Assembly (NCBI GenBank): GCA_024641465.1
Contig: JAHEDB010000107.1
Span: 1-7,075 of the forward strand
Origin: Chromatiales bacterium
GTDB taxonomy: Bacteria > Pseudomonadota > Gammaproteobacteria > UBA6429 > Thiohalophilaceae
Length of the DNA: 7,075 nucleotides
Direction: 5' to 3'
The notes under the pieces are model-generated. The model worked only from the letters and a program-made list of their open reading frames with translations. It searched no databases and was not told where the DNA came from. The number at the start of each line of letters is the position of its first letter. The stretch's first letter is position 1. Positions 1-6,789 of the stretch are shown here, one piece after another. Both the position numbers and the translations under genes were made by a program.

Positions 1-859
1 CGTGTAGTTCATTTTGCTTGAGCTTAGCCGGATCCGCATCCAGGACCAGTTGTTGCAGGTCCTGCAATTGCTTTTTAATCACCTTGTGACGCGGCAAATG
101 CACCAGACAGGATTCCACTTCGCACAGGGTGTGATATAGGGCGCGGGGAAAATTGCGTTCCTTCAGCAGAAATTTCAGTACCTCCGGGCGTCGCACCCGC
201 ACCTGGATCGTACGGCGATACATCTGATAGCCGGTCAGCGACTTCAGCACACTCATCCACTGGATATTTTCATAAGGGGTGATATTCTCGTGCTCACTTT
301 CCAGTAAATCACCGGAGCGAACATCGATGATACGCGTGGTCATATCGGCGCGTTCCAGGTTGCGCCCCATGCGCAGGAAGTCATAGGCCTGATCATGGAT
401 CATGGTACCGGCCAGTTGGCCAGTGATGGTTTGGGCGCCGAGGATCACGGTTTGCAAATAATCATACCGGTGTTTACGGGCAATACCTGTCTGGGTATTT
501 TTTTTTGTGTTGATGAACAGGTCATTGATCCGTTCCCAGGTTTCGCGCGGAATAATATCGCGAATGGTGCGCGCATTCTCCCGCGCATATTGCAGGGAAC
601 TGACAATCGAGCCGGGATTTGCCAGATCGGCGATCATAAACCGCAGAACACTTTTTTCCTCTGGCTTGTCGTGATGTTCGGCAAACAGTTTTTCACTACC
701 TGTAATTTCGATCAACGGCTCCCAGCCGACATTGGCGCTACGCGGCAGGTCCAGGATCAGGTTGGTGTTGACATTAATCAGGCGTGCGATATTTTCAGAC
801 CGCTCGATAAAACGCCCCATCCAGTAAACATTCTCGGCGACCCTCGATAACATGCTCAT
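1..859 (-). CDS. Alpha-E domain protein (DUF403), 3' end outside the window
   Basis: The minus-strand reading frame is open from 859 to the left edge: 286 codons are visible with no stop, against a usual family length of a little over 300, so only a short C-terminus is missing. The protein opens with MSMLSRVAENVYWMGRFIER, the characteristic start of alpha-E proteins, and a second signature, FLRMGRNLERADMTTRIIDV, lies at about residues 161-180. The rest reads as helical, with no signal peptide or membrane segment, so it is probably cytoplasmic. The family has no established reaction; it nearly always accompanies circularly permuted ATP-grasp and transglutaminase-like genes. Its ATG overlaps the ATP-grasp stop as ATGA (859-856). 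A GGAGG (868-864) lies 4 bases before ATG 859 and 10 before an in-frame ATG at 853, so residue 3 could be the true start. A run of nine A on the coding strand (506-498) encodes Lys-Lys-Asn. Family call is firm; function is not. Confidence 0.93.
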   Translation of the reverse strand, partial: MSMLSRVAENVYWMGRFIERSENIARLINVNTNLILDLPRSANVGWEPLIEITGSEKLFAEHHDKPEEKSVLRFMIADLANPGSIVSSLQYARENARTIRDIIPRETWERINDLFINTKKNTQTGIARKHRYDYLQTVILGAQTITGQLAGTMIHDQAYDFLRMGRNLERADMTTRIIDVRSGDLLESEHENITPYENIQWMSVLKSLTGYQMYRRTIQVRVRRPEVLKFLLKERNFPRALYHTLCEVESCLVHLPRHKVIKKQLQDLQQLVLDADPAKLKQNELH

Positions 860-2310
860 TGGACCTCCATATCGACGATCCAGGTGTCCTTACTGCCGCC
901 ACCCTGCGACGAATTCACTACCGTTGAGCCCTTGCGCAAGGCCACCCGGGTCAACCCACCCAGGGTAACCTGGGTCTTGGAACCGGAAAGAATAAAGGGA
1001 CGCAAATCCAGATGGCGGGGTTCGACATGATTGTCGACCAGGGTTGGCGCGGTAGAGAGGGTCAACATGGGTTGCGCCATATAATTACGTGGATCGTGTT
1101 TGATCAGTTTGACAAACTTTTCACGTTCAGCTCGACTCGCCTGCGGGCCAATCAACATGCCATAGCCGCCCGATTCATTGGCGGGTTTCACCACCAGCTT
1201 GTCGATATTCTTGATGACATAATCACGCTCATCCTTATTGATGCAACGATAGGATGGCACGTTGGGAATGATCGGGTCTTCATCCAGATAATATTTGATA
1301 ATCTCCGGCACATAGGAATACACCACCTTGTCGTCGGCGACCCCCGCACCCGGTGCATTGGCCAGTGCGACCTTACCGGCCTTCCAGGCGCGCATCAGCC
1401 CGGGCACACCCAGGGTGGAATCCTTATTGAAAACTTCCGGATCGAGAAACAGATCATCGACCCGCCGGTAGATCACATCGACCCGTGACAGGCCATCGAT
1501 GGTGCGCATATAGACGATATCCTTGTCGTCGACATACAGATCACTGCCCTGCACCAGTTCGGCGCCCATTTGTTGCGCAAGGTAAGCGTGTTCAAAATAG
1601 GCCGAGTTATAAATGCCGGGGGTCAGTACAACGACTTCGGGTTTTTCAATCTGGCGGGGTGATAACTCCGCCAGCATATCGTATAGCTGGGAGGGGTAAT
1701 CATCGACTGGCAAAATATTGTAGTTTTCAAACAGATCGGGAAATACCCGTTTCATAACCATGCGGTTTTCCAGCATATAGGACACACCGGACGGTACGCG
1801 CAGATTATCCTCCAGCACATACATGGTGCCGTCCTTGTCGCGCACCAGATCAGAGCCGCAAATATGCGCCCAGATCCCCTTGGGGGGATTAATACCAATG
1901 CATTGTTTGCGGAAGTTGACCGAGTCTTTGAGCAGCTCGCCCGGGAAGACCTTGTCTTTGACGATACTCTGTTTGTGATAGAGATCATCGATAAATAAAT
2001 TCAGTGCATGCACCCGCTGGATGAGACCCCGTTCCGTCTGATCCCATTCACGTTTGTCGATAATGCGCGGGATGATATCAAACGGCCAGGCCCGATCGAT
2101 GGAACCTTCTTCTTCGGTGTAGACCGTAAAGGTAATCCCCATGACATGGATCGCCAGCTCGGCGGCGGCCTTGTATTCTTCGATATCCTTGTCTTTGAGG
2201 GCGCGAAAATAATCACAAACCTCTTTAGCGGCGTCTCGCGGCTTACCAGCGGCGCGAATCAGCTCGTCATACAGACCATTAACTTTGTAGCTACCCCATC
2301 GGATTGTCAT
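856..2310 (-). CDS. Circularly permuted ATP-grasp protein (DUF404/DUF407 type)
   Basis: 484 residues, the normal size for this family, with no signal peptide or membrane segment. Family hallmarks in order: GITFTVYTEEEGS (58-70) with FDIIPRII (77-84); the ERGLIQRVHALNLFIDDLY block (93-111); DLVRDKDGTMYVLEDNLRVPSGVSYMLENR (in 154-183), the central nucleotide/metal-site region; LANAPGAGVADDK (316-328); PNVPSYRC (349-356); VVKPANESGGYGMLIGP (373-389), which resembles the ATP-binding Lys and Gly-rich loop; and the C-terminal NSSQGGGSKDTW (466-477). ATP-grasp enzymes join a carboxylate to an amine or thiol through an acyl phosphate; the substrates of this branch are unknown. The chosen ATG (2310-2308) gives an N-terminus in line with the family, but no Shine-Dalgarno sequence precedes it; an AT-rich palindrome occupies that place. 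It is the first gene of a coupled pair with the alpha-E gene and is divergent from Anbu. A ligase role is inferred from fold only. Confidence 0.95.
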   Translation of the reverse strand: MTIRWGSYKVNGLYDELIRAAGKPRDAAKEVCDYFRALKDKDIEEYKAAAELAIHVMGITFTVYTEEEGSIDRAWPFDIIPRIIDKREWDQTERGLIQRVHALNLFIDDLYHKQSIVKDKVFPGELLKDSVNFRKQCIGINPPKGIWAHICGSDLVRDKDGTMYVLEDNLRVPSGVSYMLENRMVMKRVFPDLFENYNILPVDDYPSQLYDMLAELSPRQIEKPEVVVLTPGIYNSAYFEHAYLAQQMGAELVQGSDLYVDDKDIVYMRTIDGLSRVDVIYRRVDDLFLDPEVFNKDSTLGVPGLMRAWKAGKVALANAPGAGVADDKVVYSYVPEIIKYYLDEDPIIPNVPSYRCINKDERDYVIKNIDKLVVKPANESGGYGMLIGPQASRAEREKFVKLIKHDPRNYMAQPMLTLSTAPTLVDNHVEPRHLDLRPFILSGSKTQVTLGGLTRVALRKGSTVVNSSQGGGSKDTWIVDMEVQ

Positions 2311-2311
2311 A

Positions 2312-2328
2312 TAATTTAAGTTAAATTA
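2312..2328. repeat. 17-bp perfect palindrome abutting the ATP-grasp start codon
   Basis: TAATTTAA, a central G, then TTAAATTA: eight bases each side are perfectly complementary. It ends one base from the ATP-grasp start codon and fills the position where a ribosome binding site would lie, downstream of the candidate start of transcription near 2335. It could be an operator for a dimeric regulator or an AU-rich hairpin in the leader RNA. Its low complexity makes a chance palindrome possible. Confidence 0.5.
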
Positions 2329-2341
2329 AGGAATTACAACT

Positions 2342-2370
2342 ACCATACAGAATTCGGATGAGTTTGTAAA
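2342..2370 (-). promoter_or_regulatory. Candidate sigma-70 promoter for the ATP-grasp/alpha-E pair
   Basis: Read on the minus strand, TTTACA (2370-2365) and TATGGT (2347-2342) are separated by exactly 17 bases. The first matches the -35 consensus at five of six positions and the second the -10 consensus at four of six. Transcription would start near 2335, giving a leader of about 25 bases before ATG 2310. This is a by-eye match in AT-rich DNA, so chance is possible. Confidence 0.4.
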
Positions 2371-2393
2371 ATTGCTGGAAAAAAGGCTAGACT
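2364..2393 (+). promoter_or_regulatory. Candidate promoter for the Anbu gene
   Basis: TTGTAA (2364-2369) and TAGACT (2388-2393) are separated by 18 bases. Each matches the sigma-70 consensus at four of six positions, so this is a weak match. Transcription would start near 2400 and give a leader of about 58 bases containing the hairpin at 2419-2433. The -35 element lies on nearly the same base pairs as the minus-strand -35 (2365-2370). Confidence 0.25.
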
Positions 2394-2418
2394 TTGCACG
2401 ACGAATAAAGTATCAATT

Positions 2419-2433
2419 GCACTGTAATAGTGC
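2419..2433 (+). promoter_or_regulatory. Small inverted repeat upstream of the Anbu ribosome binding site
   Basis: GCACT, five bases GTAAT, then AGTGC form a perfect 5-bp stem. It ends 11 bases before the AAAGG ribosome binding site (2445-2449) of the Anbu gene. The left arm is part of the second of two TTGCAC hexamers (2394-2399 and 2417-2422) spaced 23 bp apart, start to start. It may be an operator half-site pair or a leader hairpin; no function is shown. Confidence 0.3.
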
Positions 2434-2457
2434 GTATATCTTCTAAAGGTTTCATCC

Positions 2458-3228
2458 ATGACATATTGTGTTGCCATCAAAGTCGCTCAAGGACTGGTGT
2501 TTGCATCGGACTCACGTACCAATGCCGGAGTCGATTACATCAGTACCTACAGCAAGATGTATTCCTTCGACCTGCCCGATGATCGTGCAATGGTGCTGTT
2601 ATCCTCCGGTAACCTGGCCACCACCCAGGCGGTGATCAACTGTATCAAACGCGATATCGAAAACGATACCGCGGTTAATCTGAAGAATGTGCACTATCTG
2701 TATGACGCGGCCGACTATATCGGCAAGCTGGTCAAACAATATCAGAAAGAACACGGTGATACCCTCGGCAAAAGCGGCATCAGTGCTGAGGCCAGCTTTA
2801 TCCTCGGTGGCCAGATACGTGGCCATGAGCAAGAGATCTATCTGATCTATCCGCAGGGCAATTACATCAGCGCCTCGGAAGATACGCCCTACCTGCAAAT
2901 TGGCGAGACAAAATACGGCAAGCCCATCCTGGATCGCATCATCCGCACCGATACCACCCTCGGAGACGCCGCACGTTGCGCCCTGGTCTCGCTTGATTCC
3001 ACGATACGATCCAATATCTCCGTAGGACCGCCCATCGAACTCGCCATTTGCGATGCCAATGATTTTCAGATCTCCCGTTATCTCAGCCTCGATACGGGTA
3101 CGCAGTTTTTCACCAGCCTGCAAAAAAGCTGGAACGATGGACTGCGTCGCGCCTTCAATCGTTTACCTCGCTTTGAATGGGAATTGCCCGAACTGGTAAA
3201 AGACAGCAAGACCTCCTCCGGTAATTAA
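2458..3228 (+). CDS. anbu: Anbu, proteasome-type peptidase (COG3484)
   Basis: 256 residues, the usual length. The N-terminus MTYCVAIKVAQGLVFASDSR is typical of Anbu, the bacterial homologue of HslV and proteasome beta subunits. Removal of Met1 would expose Thr as the N-terminal nucleophile; Asp18 and Lys33 (17 and 32 after Met removal) sit where the proteasomal Asp and Lys belong, and Arg20 completes the SDSRTNAG block. Further family blocks are LLSSGNLATTQ (47-57), the IGETKYGKPILDR stretch (148-160) and SLDSTIRSNISVGPPIEL (178-195). There is no propeptide, signal sequence or membrane segment, so it should be cytoplasmic. Known Anbu structures form ring or helical 'lock-washer' assemblies, and general protease activity has not been clearly shown. 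AAAGG (2445-2449) lies 8 bases before the ATG and supports this start. It is divergent from the ATP-grasp gene and co-directional with the transglutaminase/DUF2126 gene 161 bp downstream. Confidence 0.96.
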   Translation: MTYCVAIKVAQGLVFASDSRTNAGVDYISTYSKMYSFDLPDDRAMVLLSSGNLATTQAVINCIKRDIENDTAVNLKNVHYLYDAADYIGKLVKQYQKEHGDTLGKSGISAEASFILGGQIRGHEQEIYLIYPQGNYISASEDTPYLQIGETKYGKPILDRIIRTDTTLGDAARCALVSLDSTIRSNISVGPPIELAICDANDFQISRYLSLDTGTQFFTSLQKSWNDGLRRAFNRLPRFEWELPELVKDSKTSSGN

Positions 3229-3249
3229 TAACACCGATGTTTAACCCTG

Positions 3250-3278
3250 TTGTGTTAGAGTGGGCACAACCGTAGACT
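3250..3278 (+). promoter_or_regulatory. Candidate weak promoter in the Anbu-transglutaminase gap
   Basis: TTGTGT (3250-3255) and TAGACT (3273-3278) are separated by 17 bases. The -10 hexamer is identical to the one proposed for Anbu. A short stem-loop, CAAGT-GTGA-ACTTG (3280-3293), follows at once. No terminator (GC-rich hairpin with a T-run) is visible between 3229 and 3389, so read-through from Anbu is also possible and this promoter may be secondary or absent. Nothing else is recognised in the gap. Confidence 0.22.
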
Positions 3279-3389
3279 ACAAGTGTGAACTTGCGGTATC
3301 GCCTGTTCAATTGTGGTCCCCTTGCCATGCTGCAACGACATAGTAAATTAACCTCGTGATGCATCTGGCTTTTAAACAAAAGGTTATTC

Positions 3390-6300
3390 ATGACCATTCG
3401 TGTCGCCATCAAACACAAGACCACCTATCGCTTTGATCAAGCGGTGGTGCTCGACCCGCATATCTTTCGCCTGCGCCCGGCGGTGCACAGCCGCACGCCG
3501 ATAGAAGCCTACTCATTCAAGGTCAAACCGGAAAAACACTTCATCAACTGGCAACAGGATCCATTTGGTAATTTTCTGGCGCGCATCGTCTTCCCGGATC
3601 CTGTCAGGGAACTGGATATCGAGGTCAGTGTGATCGCCAATATGACGGTCATCAACCCGTTTGATTTTTTTGTTGAAGAGTATGCCAAAAACTTTCCCTT
3701 CGAATATGACAAGGCGCTAAAACAACAGCTCGCACCCTATTTTGAAATCACAGAAAATGGACCACTGTTAAAGCAATGGTTAAAGAAGGTTGACCGCTCC
3801 TCCGTCGCGATGGTTGACTTCCTGGTACAAATCAATCAATCACTGCAACAGGCCGTTAATTACAACATCCGCATGGAGCCCGGAGTGCAAACCTGCGAAC
3901 AAACCCTTGGCCAGGCACTGGGCTCCTGTCGTGACAGCGCCTGGTTGCTGGTGCAGGTCCTGCGTCACCTGGGCCTGGCCGCACGCTTTGTCTCGGGTTA
4001 TCTTGTGCAACTGACGCCGGATCAAAAATCACTCGACGGCCCATCCGGTCCGGAACAGGACTTCACCGACCTGCACGCCTGGACGGAAGTGTTTATCCCC
4101 GGCGCCGGCTGGATTGGTCTGGACCCCACCTCCGGCATGTTTGCCGGTGAAGGTCATATCCCCCTCGCGGGCACACCCGACACCGCAAGTGCCGCGCCGG
4201 TCAGCGGATCTTATTCAGGTAACTCCAAGGTCGAATTCCTGTTTGAAAATACCGTCACCCGTATCCACGAAGATCCGCGTGTCACCAAACCCTATACCGA
4301 CAGCCAGTGGCAGGACATCATGCAACTGGGGGCGAAGATCGATAAACAATTACACGCCGCCGATGTACGCCTGACCATGGGCGGCGAACCGACCTTTGTC
4401 TCGATCGATGACATGGACTCGGCACAGTGGACCGTGGCCGCCGATGGCAAGGATAAACGCGAACTCGCCGAGGTCGTGTTACGCCGACTGTGGCAACACT
4501 TCGCACCGGGCGGCATGCTCTATTACGGTCAGGGTAAATGGTATCCCGGTGAACCACTGCCGCGCTGGGCGTGGGGATTTTTCTGGCGCAATGATGGCAA
4601 GCCCTTATGGAAAGACGCATCCCTGCTAGCGGATACCAATCAGGATTACGGGTATGATGCAACGCACGCGCAAACCTTTGCTACTGCCTTGGCCAAACGC
4701 CTCGGACTGGACAGTAAATATTTGACCGCCGGTTACGAAGACACCTATTACTATTTGTACCGGGAAGCGGAATTACCCATCAACATCGATCCGCTTGCCG
4801 CGGGCCTGAAAGATCCACTGGAGCGTCAGCGCCTCGCCAAACTGTTAAAGCGTGGCCTGGACAAACCGACCGGCTTCGCCCTGCCGCTGCGTTACGATAA
4901 CGAGCAATCCCGCTGGCGCAGCAGCCGCTGGGAATTTCGTCTTGGCCGGATGTATCTTGTCCCCGGTGATTCGGCCATGGGCCTGCGCATGCCGCTGGAT
5001 GCACTGCCCTGGGAAGTGCCGGAAAAACGTCAGGCGCAGCACGAACGCAGCCTGTTTGAAGACCTGCCACCGCTGGGCGATGACTATGGTGAAGTGACTC
5101 GTCGCTATAGCAAAAAGGTTGATGAAGCCGACCCGCACCCGGAGATACACGATCAGGATGTTGCCGATGCCGATGACGCGCCCGGCACGGAGATCATTCA
5201 CACCGCGATGTGTATCGAGGCGCGTGATGGCCGACTGCACCTGTTTCTGCCGCCCCTCACCCACCTCGAACATTATCTTGAACTGATCGCGGCCATCGAG
5301 GCCACCGCCAAACAAACCAAACTGACCGTGATCATCGAAGGCTATGCACCGCCCAATGACCCGCGTCTGTTGCGTCTGATGGTGACACCCGATCCCGGCG
5401 TCATCGAGATCAATGTTCACCCCACCAGCAACTGGCGGCAACTGGTGGACAATACCCTGGACCTGTACCGGATCGCCCGCGACAGTCGCCTCGGTACGGA
5501 AAAATTCATGCTCGATGGACGGCATACCGGCACCGGCGGCGGCAATCACGTCACCCTCGGCGGTCAGACACCGAGTGACAGCCCGTTTCTGCGTCGACCG
5601 GATCTGCTGCGCAGCCTGCTGACCTTTTGGCAACATCACCCGGGCCTGTCGTATCTGTTTTCCGGCATGTTCATCGGCCCCACCAGTCAGGCGCCGCGCG
5701 TCGATGAGGGCCGTGATGAAACCCTGTATGAACTGGAGATCGCCTTTTCCCAGATACCTGAGGGTGAGGTGCCCCAACCCTGGCTCATCGACCGGCTGTT
5801 ACGCAATCTGCTGGTCGACATCACCGGCAATACCCATCGCGCCGAATTTTGTATCGATAAACTCTATGCGCCACACTCGGCCACCGGTCGTCTGGGGCTG
5901 GTCGAACTGCGCGCCTTTGAGATGCCGCCCCATGCACAAATGAGTCTGGTGCAAATGCTGCTGCTACGCAGTTGCATCGCCTGGTTCTGGAAGACGCCTT
6001 ATCACAAGTCGCTGGTGAAATGGGGCACCGAGTTACACGATCGATTTATGCTGCCGCATTATATCCACAGCGATATGCGCGACGTGGCCGCTGACCTTAA
6101 CCGTGCAGGCTATGAATTTGATCTGCACTGGCTGGACCCCTTCCTGGAATTTCGTTTCCCACACTACGGTTCGATCCAGGTGCAGGACCTGTCGCTGGAA
6201 TTACGCATGGCGCTGGAACCCTGGCATGTCATGGGTGAGGAAGTCACGGCACAGGGTACGGCACGCTTTGTCGATTCCTCGGTGGAACGCCTGCAGGTTA

Positions 6301-6695
6301 GATTAAACGGCGCGACAGATGATCGTTTCGCCGTGACCTGCAACGGTCGACAAGTGCCACTGAGAAACAGCGGCGCCCGATCAGAATACGTCGCCGGAGT
6401 GCGTTATCGCGCCTGGCAACCCCCTTCCGCCCTGCACCCCACCATCGGTGTCCATGCCCCGCTGGTGTTCGATATCGTCGATACCTGGAATAACCGTTCG
6501 GTCGGTGGCTGTACCTATCACGTCGCCCATCCCGGTGGCCGCAACTATGACACTTTCCCGGTCAATGCCTTTGAGGCCGAGGCCCGTCGCGTTGCCCGCT
6601 TCTGGGACAGCGGCCATACGCCGGGGGTGATAGAGATCGCTGCGGAGAAAATCAACCCGGACTATCCCTGCACGCTGGATCTGCGACGCAAGTAA
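3390..6695 (+). CDS. Transglutaminase-like protease fused to DUF2126 putative amidoligase
   Basis: 1101 residues, normal for this fused family. Residues 1 to about 85 form the beta-rich N-terminal domain of bacterial transglutaminase-like proteins. The core follows: GSCRDSAWLLVQVLRHLGLAARFVSGY (178-204) with Cys180, DLHAW (227-231) with His229, and GLDPTSG (243-249) with Asp245, an intact Cys-His-Asp triad. From about 324 (ADVRLTMGGEPTFVSIDD) to near the end is DUF2126, predicted to be a glutamine-synthetase-fold amidoligase; recognisable blocks are GKWYPGEPLPRW (382-393), EINVHPTSNW (673-682), HTGTGGGNHVTLGG (712-725), NTHRAEFCIDKLY (814-826) and LVELRAFEMPPH (837-848). An acidic stretch (579-597) may be a flexible loop. 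No signal peptide or membrane segment is seen. AAAAGG (3378-3383) lies 6 bases before the ATG. One polypeptide thus pairs possible amide cleavage or transfer with possible amide ligation; activity and substrate are inferred, not known. It is co-directional with Anbu. Confidence 0.95.
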   Translation: MTIRVAIKHKTTYRFDQAVVLDPHIFRLRPAVHSRTPIEAYSFKVKPEKHFINWQQDPFGNFLARIVFPDPVRELDIEVSVIANMTVINPFDFFVEEYAKNFPFEYDKALKQQLAPYFEITENGPLLKQWLKKVDRSSVAMVDFLVQINQSLQQAVNYNIRMEPGVQTCEQTLGQALGSCRDSAWLLVQVLRHLGLAARFVSGYLVQLTPDQKSLDGPSGPEQDFTDLHAWTEVFIPGAGWIGLDPTSGMFAGEGHIPLAGTPDTASAAPVSGSYSGNSKVEFLFENTVTRIHEDPRVTKPYTDSQWQDIMQLGAKIDKQLHAADVRLTMGGEPTFVSIDDMDSAQWTVAADGKDKRELAEVVLRRLWQHFAPGGMLYYGQGKWYPGEPLPRWAWGFFWRNDGKPLWKDASLLADTNQDYGYDATHAQTFATALAKRLGLDSKYLTAGYEDTYYYLYREAELPINIDPLAAGLKDPLERQRLAKLLKRGLDKPTGFALPLRYDNEQSRWRSSRWEFRLGRMYLVPGDSAMGLRMPLDALPWEVPEKRQAQHERSLFEDLPPLGDDYGEVTRRYSKKVDEADPHPEIHDQDVADADDAPGTEIIHTAMCIEARDGRLHLFLPPLTHLEHYLELIAAIEATAKQTKLTVIIEGYAPPNDPRLLRLMVTPDPGVIEINVHPTSNWRQLVDNTLDLYRIARDSRLGTEKFMLDGRHTGTGGGNHVTLGGQTPSDSPFLRRPDLLRSLLTFWQHHPGLSYLFSGMFIGPTSQAPRVDEGRDETLYELEIAFSQIPEGEVPQPWLIDRLLRNLLVDITGNTHRAEFCIDKLYAPHSATGRLGLVELRAFEMPPHAQMSLVQMLLLRSCIAWFWKTPYHKSLVKWGTELHDRFMLPHYIHSDMRDVAADLNRAGYEFDLHWLDPFLEFRFPHYGSIQVQDLSLELRMALEPWHVMGEEVTAQGTARFVDSSVERLQVRLNGATDDRFAVTCNGRQVPLRNSGARSEYVAGVRYRAWQPPSALHPTIGVHAPLVFDIVDTWNNRSVGGCTYHVAHPGGRNYDTFPVNAFEAEARRVARFWDSGHTPGVIEIAAEKINPDYPCTLDLRRK

Positions 6696-6718
6696 AACAC
6701 CGGTACAATTTTATGTGG

Positions 6719-6735
6719 GGTGCGTCTCACGCACC
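6719..6735. repeat. GGTGCG/CGCACC hairpin, copy 1
   Basis: GGTGCG, five bases TCTCA, then CGCACC, a perfect 6-bp stem. It is preceded by GTGG (6715-6718), so the left arm reads GTGGGGTGCG, one base different from copy 2. It lies 24 bases after the transglutaminase/DUF2126 stop. No T-run follows on the plus strand, so it is not a convincing intrinsic terminator for that gene. Confidence 0.7.
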
Positions 6736-6762
6736 ATTCATCTAACGATCACCTGATTAATT

Positions 6763-6789
6763 AAAAAAGTAGGGTGCGCCCTGCGCACC
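6763..6789 (-). terminator. Possible intrinsic terminator for the metallopeptidase gene
   Basis: On the minus strand the copy 2 hairpin (6789-6773, 6-bp GC-rich stem, 5-base loop) is followed by CTAC and then six T (6768-6763) and more AT-rich DNA. It lies 57 bases past the stop codon of the minus-strand gene at 6846. The four-base spacer before the T-run and the shared use of repeat sequence lower confidence. Confidence 0.4.

Noticed and set aside
395..850. 151-codon plus-strand frame
   Set aside because: It is antisense to the alpha-E gene, which shows clear family motifs; no family is recognised in the plus-strand translation.
1012..1488. 158-codon plus-strand frame
   Set aside because: It is antisense to the ATP-grasp gene and its translation has no coherent domain.
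2435..2440. TATATC as an Anbu -10 box with an upstream TG
   Set aside because: The TG is one base too far away for an extended -10, there is no -35 at usable spacing, and the transcript would start inside the ribosome binding site.
2599..3123. 174-codon minus-strand frame
   Set aside because: It is antisense to Anbu, which is recognised with confidence over the same bases.
3313..3327. Sigma-54-like TGG...TTGC element
   Set aside because: The GG and GC pairs are too close for the fixed ten-base spacing of -24/-12 promoters.
3155..3424. 89-codon minus-strand frame crossing the Anbu-transglutaminase gap
   Set aside because: It overlaps both flanking genes, and its translation resembles no family I know.
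4845..5777. 310-codon open frame on the minus strand
   Set aside because: It lies wholly antisense to the DUF2126 region, whose protein is conserved along its length. The translation has no recognisable family motif and reads as a codon-bias shadow.
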